A stretch of DNA of 64,000 nucleotides, from positions 372,001-436,000 of the forward strand of contig JAMPEH010000001.1 of assembly GCA_023665245.1 (NCBI GenBank). Reading direction: 5' to 3'. The DNA is from Muribaculaceae bacterium. GTDB lineage: Bacteria > Pseudomonadota > Alphaproteobacteria > Rs-D84. Position numbers and translations under genes: made by a program. A model generated the notes under the pieces. The model did not search any database, was not told where the DNA came from, and worked only from the letters and a program-made list of their open reading frames with translations. Below, in pieces: positions 1 to 9,464 of the stretch. Within the stretch, counting starts at the first letter, position 1. Each line of letters begins with the position of its first letter.

Positions 1-1
1 C

Positions 2-229
2 TATGGCCGGGTTCAATATGGGATTTTTGTACTGGGGTACCCGTCATGGTTTGCCAACACATCACTGATGAAATTATATTCATTGCAATTGACAATTAAT
101 AACATACTGGTGCGCGATTATGTCCCGGTTTTGGATTGGGATGGGCGGCCCGCACTGTATGATTTTATCAGCAACAAATTATTTTATAATATTGGCAGTG
201 GTGAATTCCTGTACGGTGAAATTAAATAG
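2..229 (+). CDS. C-terminal part of a surface/secreted protein (5' truncated)
   Basis: An open frame runs in from the window edge and stops at TAG 227-229, giving about 75 residues. The tail reads ...KLYSLQLTIN-NILVRDYVPV-LDWDGRPALYDFIS..FFYNIGSGEFLYGEI. This matches the closing segment of LamG-like or adhesin-like proteins that I recall from gut bacteria (pattern VRDFVPV...GLYD....FF.N.GSG.F). No start is visible. The gene is followed by a promoter and structured leader, so it probably ends its own transcript. The upstream part should be a large exported protein. Family placement is by motif memory only. Confidence 0.6.
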   Translation, partial: YGRVQYGIFVLGYPSWFANTSLMKLYSLQLTINNILVRDYVPVLDWDGRPALYDFISNKLFYNIGSGEFLYGEIK

Positions 230-256
230 TTAGGAATATCGTCCTTTAAAGTTTTA

Positions 257-285
257 TTGGAAATTAGCAATATTATTGTTATAAT
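257..285 (+). promoter_or_regulatory. Sigma70-type promoter of leader B1
   Basis: -35 TTGGAA (257-262), 17-nt spacer, -10 TATAAT (280-285). The start should fall near 292. The TTGAA that opens the leader lies 5 nt after the -10, exactly as at the two other class B leaders. Confidence 0.75.
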
Positions 286-291
286 AGGCAT

Positions 292-547
292 TGAATCCGA
301 TGGAAATTGGGTTCGGTGGCTGTGATAAGCCAGTATCAAGTCGGTGCAAGAGCACCGTAAAAACTTTATTGTGTCTCGGTTGCTTTTGCTCCGTGATATT
401 ATCCCCGTATAACGGTCGGGGTGTTGTTGGTTATAAAATACAGGAAACTGAAAGGCCAACAAAATCATGACTTGATCTGATTTATCACCACCCCGGCCGT
501 CAATTTCATTGACGGCTTTATCATAATATTAACAACAAGGATTGATT
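292..547 (+). promoter_or_regulatory. Structured leader RNA, class B (copy B1), attenuator-like
   Basis: A non-coding leader of about 256 nt. It starts TTGAATCC, then shares the segment ending TTGGGTTCGG with the class B leaders upstream of 63540 and 22950. A GGTGC/GCACC hairpin follows. CCCCG (403-407) can pair with CGGGG (417-421). Alternatively 413-423 can pair over 11 positions with 489-499. A terminator-like hairpin is GCCGTCAA (496-503) / TTGACGGC (509-516) followed by TTTA. The second and third structures overlap by four bases, so they exclude each other, as in a transcription attenuator. It precedes a small membrane protein gene. The ligand is unknown. Confidence 0.7.
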
Positions 548-709
548 ATGTTATTTTGGGGATTGGCAACATTACATATGTTTATATTACTTTTTATTGG
601 CGGGCCGGCGGGCGCAATAGTTGGCGGATGCTATACCATTGTCATATTTTTGATTGCCAGATTTATCGCACGGAACAGATGCACTCCATTTTGCAAATCG
701 GAAAAATAA
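548..709 (+). CDS. Small membrane protein, 53 aa
   Basis: ATG 548, AAGGAT ribosome site about 7 nt upstream, stop TAA 707-709. The product is almost entirely hydrophobic from residue 1 to 40 with a glycine-rich turn (GGPAGAIVGG), suggesting two short membrane helices or one hairpin. A basic tail (ARFIARNR) carries two further cysteines. It lies directly behind a class B leader and ahead of a strong terminator, so it is a single-gene unit. I do not recognise the family. It is the only leader-controlled product here that is not a secreted Cys-rich protein. It might be a membrane partner for those proteins, which is speculation. Confidence 0.65.
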   Translation: MLFWGLATLHMFILLFIGGPAGAIVGGCYTIVIFLIARFIARNRCTPFCKSEK

Positions 710-712
710 AAA

Positions 713-740
713 CCGCCCCAAATGGGGCGGCATTTTTTAG
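713..740. terminator. Bidirectional intrinsic terminator
   Basis: CCGCCCC/GGGGCGG hairpin (713-730). ATTTTTT follows on the + strand, and TTTTTATTTTT follows on the - strand. It ends the small membrane protein gene and the convergent accDA gene. Confidence 0.85.
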
Positions 741-2494
741 TGTTCTTCGGTTGTATGTTCGGGTTGATAAATTTCAACGTCGCGCGTCATTGCGATGAAT
801 TTATCGCCGCGCCGGCCGGTTAATTCATTAACTGGGATTTCTTGCAATTGCGTAATCTGTTCTGCAACCGCCGATGATAACAATTCCATTGTTGTTTGCC
901 AATCGGTATGTGCGCCGCCTGCCGGTTCATCAATAATTTTATCAATTACGTTTAAATTCGCCATATCACGCGCCGTCAATTTCATCGCCGCCGCCGCAGT
1001 GGCGCGGAATTTATTATCCTTCCATAAAATACTGGCACACGATTCCGGCGCAATTACAGAATAAATCGCATTTTCCAACATTAATACGCGATCACCGGTC
1101 CCAATTGCAATTGCCCCGCCAGAACCACCTTGGCCTACGTTTACTGCCACATACGGCGCACGCATATTTAGGCCCGCGGCGATTGATGACGCAACCGCCT
1201 GGGATTGGCCGCGTTCTTCACCCTCGCGCCCGGCAAATGCACCGGCCGTATCAAACAATGATATCAGTGGCAAATTAAACTTTTCAGCCAACTTCATCAT
1301 GCGGATTGCCTTGCGATAGCCTTCGGGATTAACCATTCCAAAGCGATGCTTTTGACGGGTTTCAATTGTGCGACCCTGTTCTTGACCGATTATGACAGCT
1401 GGGATTCCGCGCCAGTATCCGATACCAGACCCCATTGCTGCATCTTCGCCAAAGCAACGGTCGCCGGCCAGATATGTCCAATCGTCAACAATGCCATTGA
1501 TATAATCCAAAAAGTGCGGGCGATTTTCGTTTCGTGCCAACAGTACTTTGTCATACGCATCTGTTTCGCCCATGCCGCGTGGCTTTTTAGATGCATCAAA
1601 TTCCGGTGTCGTCACATTGATTGTTTTTGGCGCCCGTGGCTGTTTGGTCAATATGTTTAAAATCCGAACCAGTGCATCATGCATATCTGCACGCTTTACC
1701 ACCATATCAACCATGCCGTGTTCATACAAGTATTCGGCGGTTTGGAAATTAGACGGTAATTTTTCACGTATATTTTGTTCGATTACACGACGACCGGCAA
1801 ATCCGATACGCGCACCAGATTCTGCGATATGAATATCCCCCAGCATTGCAAACGATGCCGTCACACCACCGTATGTCGGGTCTGTCAAAATAACAATGTA
1901 TGGAATTCCATTTGCATGCAGTTTATTAACTGCAACAGTTGTACGCGCCATTTGCATTAATGACAATACGTTTTCTTGCATGCGGGCGCCACCACTGGCA
2001 ACAACCATGACAAATGGCTGCTTTAATTCAATGGCATGTTCCATACTGGCGACAATACCGTCGCCGGCAGCACGTCCCATAGAGCCCATAATAAAATCAC
2101 CGTTCAACACACATATCGTTGTTGGAATGCCACCAATAACACCATCTGCGGCGACAACAGCCTCGGTATTACCTGTTTCGGAACGGGCATCGGACAATCT
2201 TTCTTTATAAGAGATACGGTCTGTAAATTCCAACGGATCATCTGATGCCGTCGGCAAATCCAAGCGCTGCCACTCGTTATTATCAAACAACAGGTCAAAT
2301 CGCTGCTTTGGACTCATAATAAATGCCCGGCCACATAATGGGCATATATATAGATTGTCCTTGTAATCCTTGTAATATACCAATTTGCCACAGGATTCGC
2401 ATTTTATCCACATTAAACGACGCACGCGGTCATAACGTTCGCGATTTGCGTTTTTTATCCCTGATTTTTTACCAAATAACATTTTATTATCCAT
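737..2494 (-). CDS. accDA: Fused acetyl-CoA carboxylase carboxyltransferase, beta plus alpha subunits
   Basis: 585 aa. The product transfers the carboxyl group from carboxybiotin to acetyl-CoA to make malonyl-CoA for fatty acid synthesis. The N-terminal part is AccD: a zinc ribbon with Cys32, Cys35, Cys51 and Cys54, then the crotonase-like body with GGARMQE and DPTYGGVTASFA. The C-terminal part from about residue 310 is AccA: FLDYINGIVDDW, GRTIETR...FGMVNPEGYRKA, FDTAGAF.G..EERGQ, GQGGSGGA, APESCASILWK. The two are separate genes in most bacteria. The start overlaps the end of the HU/IHF gene by 8 nt, so the genes are probably co-translated. An ATG four codons further in (2482) is an alternative start. 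Confidence 0.93.
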   Translation of the reverse strand: MDNKMLFGKKSGIKNANRERYDRVRRLMWIKCESCGKLVYYKDYKDNLYICPLCGRAFIMSPKQRFDLLFDNNEWQRLDLPTASDDPLEFTDRISYKERLSDARSETGNTEAVVAADGVIGGIPTTICVLNGDFIMGSMGRAAGDGIVASMEHAIELKQPFVMVVASGGARMQENVLSLMQMARTTVAVNKLHANGIPYIVILTDPTYGGVTASFAMLGDIHIAESGARIGFAGRRVIEQNIREKLPSNFQTAEYLYEHGMVDMVVKRADMHDALVRILNILTKQPRAPKTINVTTPEFDASKKPRGMGETDAYDKVLLARNENRPHFLDYINGIVDDWTYLAGDRCFGEDAAMGSGIGYWRGIPAVIIGQEQGRTIETRQKHRFGMVNPEGYRKAIRMMKLAEKFNLPLISLFDTAGAFAGREGEERGQSQAVASSIAAGLNMRAPYVAVNVGQGGSGGAIAIGTGDRVLMLENAIYSVIAPESCASILWKDNKFRATAAAAMKLTARDMANLNVIDKIIDEPAGGAHTDWQTTMELLSSAVAEQITQLQEIPVNELTGRRGDKFIAMTRDVEIYQPEHTTEEH

Positions 2495-2765
2495 TCATTT
2501 TCTTGGTTAATTCACGGCTGGGCTTGAACAAGATTGTTGTGCTGGCCGGTAAATCCATCGGTTTACCTGTACACGGGTTATATCCAACCTTGGTTGCGCG
2601 GGCGCGTGGCTGAAACGTGCCAAATCCACGAATTTCTATTCTGTTGCCATCAGCCACCGACTGAATCATGTAATCCGATACCGTATCTAATACCGCCGCC
2701 GCATCGTTGGCACGCATGTGTTTAAATTTTACTTGAATAGACCGCACTATATCTGAACGTTTCAT
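2487..2765 (-). CDS. ihfB: HU/IHF-family DNA-binding protein
   Basis: 92 aa, the usual length for the family. It is a small basic nucleoid protein that binds and bends DNA as a dimer. The diagnostic stretch IEIRGFGTF, then R.R, then GYNP.TG, is present with a C-terminal helix ending in KK. The beta-IHF assignment rests on IEIRGFGTF. An HU label is equally defensible. The ribosome site AAAGGAAAG sits a few bases before ATG 2765. The gene leads a two-gene unit with accDA, an unusual partner since ihfB often follows rpsA. Confidence 0.85.
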   Translation of the reverse strand: MKRSDIVRSIQVKFKHMRANDAAAVLDTVSDYMIQSVADGNRIEIRGFGTFQPRARATKVGYNPCTGKPMDLPASTTILFKPSRELTKKMNG

Positions 2766-2914
2766 AATTTCTTTCCTTTATCTTGCCAAACATAATTATT
2801 TATATCTTAGCATATTTTATCAAGAGTAAAGTTTTTTAATTTAAGAATACGTTCTTACAGACATATTCAATGCACGGCGATAACCTGAAAACCGTATTGC
2901 AAAAGGAGAGAGCC

Positions 2915-3685
2915 ATGCAAGACACACAAAAAAACATTGGACCGAAACGCTGTACATCGATGCCGCTAATCGGCGACGCCGCACCAGAGTTTACCGCCCA
3001 ATCAACAAATGGAACAATTCATTTTCCAACAGACTATGCCGGCAAATGGATTGTACTGTTTTCACATCCGTCTGACTTTACCCCGGTATGCACGTCAGAA
3101 TTCATGACATTTCAAAAAATGATTGATGAATTTCGTGAACTGGATACGGAATTGGTCGGTTTGTCCGTCGGAACATTAACATCGCATTTGGCCTGGGTTG
3201 GCGCAATCAGCGAAATAAAATGGAAAGACATGGAAAATACGGAAATCACATTTCCGATAATTGATGATTTGGGAATGCACGTTGCCAAACAATACGGCAT
3301 GATTCATCCCAATGCATCAGGCACCACGGCTGTGCGTGCGGTATTTATTATTGACCCCACGGGTATAATCCGGGCGATTATATATTATCCGGCCGCCGTC
3401 GGACGCAATTTCCAAGAAATCAAACGTTTGATTGTCGCCCTGCAGGTGCATGATGAATTTGGTGTTTCAACACCGGCAGACTGGACACCTGGGGATGATA
3501 TTTTGGTATCCAGTCCGGCAACCAGTCGCGACATGCGCGATATAAAAAATCGCGGTGCAGACTATGACATAAAGTCTTGGTTCTTGGTGTTCAAAAAATT
3601 GTCTGCGGACAAAATAAAAGAACGCCTGGGTGCCAAGAAATCAAACACCAAATCAAAAACACAAAACCAAAAGGCATCACGATAA
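2915..3685 (+). CDS. 1-Cys peroxiredoxin (Prx6/AhpC-TSA family)
   Basis: 256 aa from ATG 2915, chosen because AAGGAG (2903-2908) sits 6 nt upstream. An in-frame ATG at 2870 has no such site. It reduces peroxides with a peroxidatic cysteine. The active site HPSDFTPVCTSE places that residue at Cys59. No cysteine is found in the C-terminal half, so the resolving cysteines of archaeal-type Tpx are absent and it should act as a 1-Cys enzyme needing an outside thiol. The tail after about residue 235 is Lys/Ser/Thr/Gln-rich, low in complexity and unusual. The gene is divergent from ihfB. The dyad AAGAA-TACG-TTCTT near 2844-2857 lies between them. Confidence 0.9.
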   Translation: MQDTQKNIGPKRCTSMPLIGDAAPEFTAQSTNGTIHFPTDYAGKWIVLFSHPSDFTPVCTSEFMTFQKMIDEFRELDTELVGLSVGTLTSHLAWVGAISEIKWKDMENTEITFPIIDDLGMHVAKQYGMIHPNASGTTAVRAVFIIDPTGIIRAIIYYPAAVGRNFQEIKRLIVALQVHDEFGVSTPADWTPGDDILVSSPATSRDMRDIKNRGADYDIKSWFLVFKKLSADKIKERLGAKKSNTKSKTQNQKASR

Positions 3686-3733
3686 GAGATATCCGTCTGG
3701 ACGCTTACAAGAATGGGATTTCGACACCCCCAC

Positions 3734-3766
3734 AACACGCACGGCACTTGCACGGCGTGTTTTTTC
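3734..3766 (+). terminator. Intrinsic terminator of the peroxiredoxin gene
   Basis: AACACGC (3734-3740) pairs with GCGTGTT (3755-3761) and is followed by a T run. The next gene on the opposite strand ends at 3779. Confidence 0.75.
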
Positions 3767-3778
3767 TTTGTCACCAAA

Positions 3779-6723
3779 TCAGAGAGTGTTTTGCCAGCCC
3801 ATAAGTCTATGCACTTTAGCAACTGTTTCGTAAATAGTATTTCCGTGCGCACCACCCATTAATTGATTTATATAGGCTTGCTGACCGTTCCAGTCTGGCA
3901 ATGGACTATTAGCAGCAGTTCCGACAATTCCCCTTCCGCCAGCAGACTGACGACCTATTGTTTCTAAAACATATTCTGTATCACGCAAATCGCCCAAGCT
4001 GCCGTCCAGCGCGTTGGCTATTTGTTGTAAATACGGACTGTTATAATGCTTTATAATATCTTCAAGCGTTCCCTTTTGGAACCAATTTGGGTTGCTCATT
4101 CCGACACCCCCGTATCCCCCAAAAAATTCCCACATCCCAGTTGGAACAGTCGTTTTCCCAGCAGTACCTGTTGATACATAAAAAGGTACGGCCACGTGTG
4201 CTCCTGTTCTGGTATTTGTTAAACCAACCAATGCAACAGGACGCCCGCCAATCTGTCCGACTTCTCCTAATCTAGCAATAACATCACCAGAATTCATCAG
4301 CGTTATACCCGTGTAAGAATTGGCATTGGTTGCACGATACAAATTATCCATATTCGTTTTGACAAGGTTCTGGCCATTATAACTTACATCACTGCCCAGG
4401 TCTGCTATCTTGGATTGATGCACTGCAACAATTACATATTCTTCGGAATTGGCGCCACCACGCGTACCCTGACGTATTGCAATGTATCCATTATTTTGTA
4501 ATTCTGCGACCATCTGTTGTGCCTGTGAACTGCTATAACGTCCACGGGAAACAGACGTACCACGTAATGATACAAAATCACGTGCAAGTATATTTGATAT
4601 TTGGGAACCGTGACTTGCTCCATTACGCAACCAATTCCCAGATTGTCTTTCCCATGCACTGAACATATTCTTGTCAGAAAAGCCAAGGAATCTGCGCCCT
4701 GCTTGGGTTGTGCCACTGGATACATACATACCATTTTCCCGTAATGTACGAATAATCTCTGTGATTTCTGTATTGCTTTTGTTGCCAACATACATACGTA
4801 CATATGTTTGCCCACCAAGTGTAGAACTGTCAACCGCATCCATTATAGGTAAATATTTTTTTGAAAAAGTCATCATTCGCCATTTGCCTAACTTTGCCGC
4901 CAGTCGTGGCGCACGCGTTGCCAATTTCGTCAGCACCGATTGTGGGTCAACAACCAATCCAACCGCCAGCATCATCGGCATCACTATAGATGCGGTTTTG
5001 GTTTCTATATTTACCGTAGATACATTCATTGCTGATTCAAATTCATTATCTGATAACATATCTGACAATCTGTCTATGTGATTAAAAACCGCATTGATTG
5101 TATCAGGATCATCCAAACCATCAAATGTTGCCTGTAATGTATTGAAATACTCTGTAATAATACTTTTAGCACATTGCGTGTTTTTACATGGAACAGCCTG
5201 TTTTAAAAATTTAGTTGCCTGGTGATGTGGGTTATTTTCAACCCATTCTGATGCCAGTTCAAATCCAATACTGAACCCAACATCTGCACCGACTGCCGCA
5301 ATAACAACCGCTGCGGAACCACCACTGGCATATGTCACAACACCAGCCAAAACCGCACTGCCAATTGTTATCGCCGTATTACTTATTGTATAATACATTG
5401 ACACATTATTTAATTCACAATATCCGTCATTTGCATTCCATTTTGTGCCACCCGTGATTTGTGAACTAATGGATTCGCATTGCTGACGCGTTAACATTGA
5501 ACATTTTTTGCCCTTGTATCTGCCACCATTAATCATACACTCTATCCCAGAACGCCCTGATGTAATCTCGTAATCCATACTTTCTGCCAGGTCATCAAAT
5601 ACAAAATCAACACTTCCTTCGCCAGATACATGACAACGCAATACATCATCTGATATTAATCCAGATAAATCAGTTGTATCCTCAAAGTGTCTGATATTAC
5701 TATCACAGGATATTCCCGAACGCGCCACACCAGGAAACAGATAGTGTAAATACGATTCTACCAGTGGTACCGCTAAATCAGATCTGATTTGAACATTACG
5801 AAATGCATAACTATCAACACCTTTGATATGCGATAATTCCAATCTGCTTGTTTTTTGTGCATATCGGGCAATACGACAGATTTCGTCATAATACATTTCT
5901 GTATAATTACCAGCGATATTACGTATTGTTATGCATTGTTCTTTATCAATATTGTCGCAATATAGATATTGTTCGGGTAATACACCGGTGGTTTCGGTAC
6001 CACCCATCAGTTTGCACGCGGCCTTTGCCTGGCTGAGTGCGGCAGTATCATCAACATCTTGATTTAAATCATCAAATTCAAATTCGTATGCGTTGCCACC
6101 TGCGCTGCATCTGATATAATCTTGCCCCAACGGACTGGTTATGCCACGTCGCGTTTCAACATCAGAGTGGCACGTTAATCTAATGTTTTTTTGCAAACCC
6201 CACTGATTTATAAATTGCCGTCCAATCGCCGTCTGGGTTTGTAAATCTGCAAAATCCTTGATACATTGTCCACCAGCATCGTCGCACGATTTTTTATAAA
6301 CAAGCAATGAGCCATCGCGACCAACACATTGGTATGTCTTGCCATCCGAACTTTTAGTCCAAACACCATTCATTTTTGTAATGCAATTTTGTTGCGTTGA
6401 CGAGCCTGTGCCAAAACCAGACAAAGTCATCATTTTATTCAGCATATTACGACATAATCTAAAACCATCATCTTGTTTAAGATCAAAATTTGCCGCAACA
6501 CAAACACGATAAATACCTGCAACAGATATTTTTCCTGTTTCGGCATCCATTTGTTCCTGATACGTATCAGCTGCTGATTGCTGATATCGCGGGTTAACAT
6601 ATTCATTTATTGCTTGTTCAACCGCATCACTGGTAAATGCAACCCAGTTCGTATCCGTCACGGTAAAATCTGCATGTGAATTGCCACAAACGACTAATAA
6701 TGCGAACGCAATCAGTATTTTCT

Positions 6724-6727
<4 letters not shown>
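3779..6727 (-). CDS. Large exported protein of unknown function, 982 aa
   Basis: The start is ATG 6727, giving a clear signal peptide (MKKILIAFALLVVCGNSHA, then DFTV). The upstream gene ends TGA 6724-6726, so the two share ATGA and are translationally coupled. GGGAG lies about 8 nt before the ATG. The N-terminal half has many paired cysteines (for example CNLRLTCH-like and CRIARYA contexts), consistent with disulfides outside the cytoplasm. Around residues 445-500 is a long Gly/Ala-rich hydrophobic stretch (ITIGSAVLAGVVTYASGGSA) that could insert in a membrane. The C-terminal 350 residues are soluble and cysteine-poor. I recognise no family. A secreted effector or surface protein is possible but unproven. 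Confidence 0.85.
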
Positions 6728-7686
<959 letters not shown>

Positions 7687-7721
7687 TATGAATTAAAATT
7701 CTACACTTTCCCATATTCAGG

Positions 7722-7750
7722 ATATTAGTTAAATCACAAAATAAATACAA
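7722..7750 (-). promoter_or_regulatory. Promoter of the repeat-bearing exported protein
   Basis: Reading the - strand: -35 TTGTAT (7750-7745), 17-nt spacer, -10 TAATAT (7727-7722), then 7 nt, then ATG 7714. The transcript should start at or one base before that ATG. Confidence 0.6.
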
Positions 7751-7765
7751 GTGTTTTTTATTAAA

Positions 7766-8110
7766 TTAAAACACCAACGGCAAATCGCGGATATCCATTG
7801 GCACGCCATCACGATCCGGATACCATTGGTATTTATCCATTAAAACTTTCTTTTCTTTGTCGAATTTTACGCCTTCGGATTTTAATGCCTTGTATTGCTG
7901 TTCAAAAAATCCGGCACCACATAGGCTGCCATCTTTAAATACAACCCGATGCCACGGCAGGTGCCATGATGCCTTGTTATTAGATGCGTATCCAACAAAC
8001 CGCGCCATACGTGGACGCCCAATCATACGGGCAATTTGACCAAATGTCGCGACCCGGCCCGCGGGGATTCGTGCAACAATATCATAAACCTGTTCGTTAA
8101 ATGTAGCCAT
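7766..8110 (-). CDS. Alkyltransferase-like (ATL) DNA-repair protein
   Basis: 114 aa, the DNA-binding domain of O6-methylguanine methyltransferase alone. The wing-helix region VATFGQIARMIGRPR.AR.VGYA and the recognition segment PWHRVV are present. The methyl-accepting Cys of PCHRV is replaced by Trp, which defines ATL proteins (YbaZ/Atl1). These bind alkylated guanine and hand it to nucleotide excision repair. The start at 8110 is preferred over 8116 because the promoter TTGACA-16-TAAAAT lies 7 nt upstream, implying a leaderless message. The gene is single and divergent from the tRNA-Ser gene. Confidence 0.88.
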   Translation of the reverse strand: MATFNEQVYDIVARIPAGRVATFGQIARMIGRPRMARFVGYASNNKASWHLPWHRVVFKDGSLCGAGFFEQQYKALKSEGVKFDKEKKVLMDKYQWYPDRDGVPMDIRDLPLVF

Positions 8111-8117
8111 GTGCAAT

Positions 8118-8145
8118 ATTTTACAACAACCATCACCAATGTCAA
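8118..8145 (-). promoter_or_regulatory. Promoter of the ATL gene
   Basis: - strand -35 TTGACA (8145-8140), 16-nt spacer, -10 TAAAAT (8123-8118), then 7 nt to ATG 8110. Confidence 0.7.
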
Positions 8146-8156
8146 ATACAAAGCCC

Positions 8157-8184
8157 TTGCAAAAAGAATTATAACCTGTATAAT
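8157..8184 (+). promoter_or_regulatory. Promoter of tRNA-Ser
   Basis: -35 TTGCAA (8157-8162), 16-nt spacer, -10 TATAAT (8179-8184), 10 nt before the tRNA. Confidence 0.75.
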
Positions 8185-8194
8185 ACTGCGCACC

Positions 8195-8284
8195 GGAGAC
8201 GTGGCAGAGTGGTTGAATGTACCTGACTCGAAATCAGGCATAGTCGCAAGGCTATCAAGGGTCCGAATCCCTTCGTCTCCGCCA
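8195..8284 (+). tRNA. tRNA-Ser (anticodon CGA)
   Basis: Acceptor GGAGACG pairs with CGTCTCC, discriminator G, and CCA is encoded. The anticodon arm is CCTGA-CTCGAAA-TCAGG, giving CGA. A long variable arm (about CATAGTCGCAAGGCTATC) marks a class II serine tRNA. The T arm is GGGTCCGAATCCC-like. It reads UCG. Confidence 0.97.
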
Positions 8285-8314
8285 GATATTCCCCACCCAC
8301 AAAGGGAAAATCCC

Positions 8315-9289
8315 ATGGCAAGAGGTTTGTGTCTTATGTGTCCGCAAAATATCAATTCCAATATAACTTATGACAAGAAACGCACAGACATAACGTTCTG
8401 TACAATACTGTTTCAAATACCATCACCAGGAAATCTGGATTCTTTGAAACGTATGGACAGAAAGTTTGAAAATTTCTATCTGCCATCATTACAACGTTTA
8501 ATAGAAACTTTTGAACGTGTGGCATTGTGGTGCGATGAACAAACCGCACAATTTTTAACTGCGCGTGGTTTAGATAAACAGATTAACATGCATGTAATGC
8601 GCTTTCAGGATTTGCCACATTATACCGAACGGGACGAGTGGCTAAAAATCCTGCACAGCATGAAAAATAATGTTGGATTTTTATTACATCATAAAACACC
8701 GGAACAATGGATTGATTATATGATATTGATTGCCGCCAAGCCGGCAGTCATAGATTGGGCGGCAAAAAATAATAAATTTAATTCGGATTATTTTATGTGG
8801 ATTGATGCCGGGTGCTTTAATCCAATATACCAGGAATTCTGGGAAAATTGGGCCGTGGGGGGGGGCAGAATTGCCGCGTATCCCGACCGCTGTCGGTTTA
8901 CAATTGCGCCTACGCTGGGTAAATCAAGGCCGCATTTTGTGCCAAAACCGCTGTATCAAATTTGGAAAAAGTTTCAACCTAAAATTCAGCCTGCAACTGC
9001 ATCGCGTCTGGCACGACAATCATTGACAGATATTGCAATGATAAATGCAGACTATGATGTTCCTGCGACCAGTTTTATTATCCCATATAAATGGGCGACC
9101 AAATTCTATGAACAATTTGAAACTGTACGTAAAATCATGAAACGTCATGGATTGGTTTCAACCGAACAGGCCGTGTTTCAAGCAATGATGAAATTTGATA
9201 CGTGTGACATGTTCGAAGTATCTTATATCCACGGATACACCGGGGTATATGCCGCCGTTGCGGGCGAACATGCCGACCACATGCTATAA
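8315..9289 (+). CDS. HtrL/YibB (WlaTC)-like glycosyltransferase family protein
   Basis: 324 aa from ATG 8315, with AAAGGGA a few bases upstream. The N-terminus ITFCTILFQIP, the conserved FLLHHKTPEQWIDYMILIAAKP region and SDYFMWIDAGCFNP resemble the HtrL_YibB/WlaTC family, whose members sit in lipooligosaccharide or capsule loci. The YFMWIDAG motif would be the donor-binding acidic site of a GT-A-like fold. The protein has no signal peptide, so it is cytoplasmic. It follows tRNA-Ser after a 30-nt gap and may be cotranscribed with it. The substrate cannot be told from sequence. The family call is from motif memory. Confidence 0.6.
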   Translation: MARGLCLMCPQNINSNITYDKKRTDITFCTILFQIPSPGNLDSLKRMDRKFENFYLPSLQRLIETFERVALWCDEQTAQFLTARGLDKQINMHVMRFQDLPHYTERDEWLKILHSMKNNVGFLLHHKTPEQWIDYMILIAAKPAVIDWAAKNNKFNSDYFMWIDAGCFNPIYQEFWENWAVGGGRIAAYPDRCRFTIAPTLGKSRPHFVPKPLYQIWKKFQPKIQPATASRLARQSLTDIAMINADYDVPATSFIIPYKWATKFYEQFETVRKIMKRHGLVSTEQAVFQAMMKFDTCDMFEVSYIHGYTGVYAAVAGEHADHML

Positions 9290-9294
9290 TAAGT

Positions 9295-9323
9295 TTGACA
9301 TTTCGTCGCGCACTTGATATCAT
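9295..9323 (+). promoter_or_regulatory. Promoter upstream of cysS
   Basis: -35 TTGACA (9295-9300), 17-nt spacer, -10 TATCAT (9318-9323). It leaves a 5' UTR of about 135 nt before cysS in which I see no clear structure. Confidence 0.6.
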
Positions 9324-9464
9324 ATTAACTGATATGACAATTCAATTTATTAATTTTTACTGTTGTCGTTAATATTTGCATTTCGCAAACATCTTTTGTT
9401 TGCAACAGATTTTATACTCCATTAACATTTTTCTGATAAAAATTTAATCAAAGGAAAGGCAACT

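Noticed and set aside
292..547. Identity with a known riboswitch (TPP, cobalamin, c-di-GMP, SAM, THF, ZTP)
   Set aside because: None of the core motifs I remember for these classes is present in class A or B leaders. A covariance search is still needed.
2844..2857. AAGAA-TACG-TTCTT dyad as a peroxide-regulator operator for the peroxiredoxin
   Set aside because: It is short, occurs once, and does not match a PerR, OxyR or Fur box that I can name, so it is mentioned only in the gene entry.
8036..8314. Open frame running through tRNA-Ser into the glycosyltransferase-like gene
   Set aside because: It crosses a perfect tRNA. The ribosome site and family similarity begin at ATG 8315.
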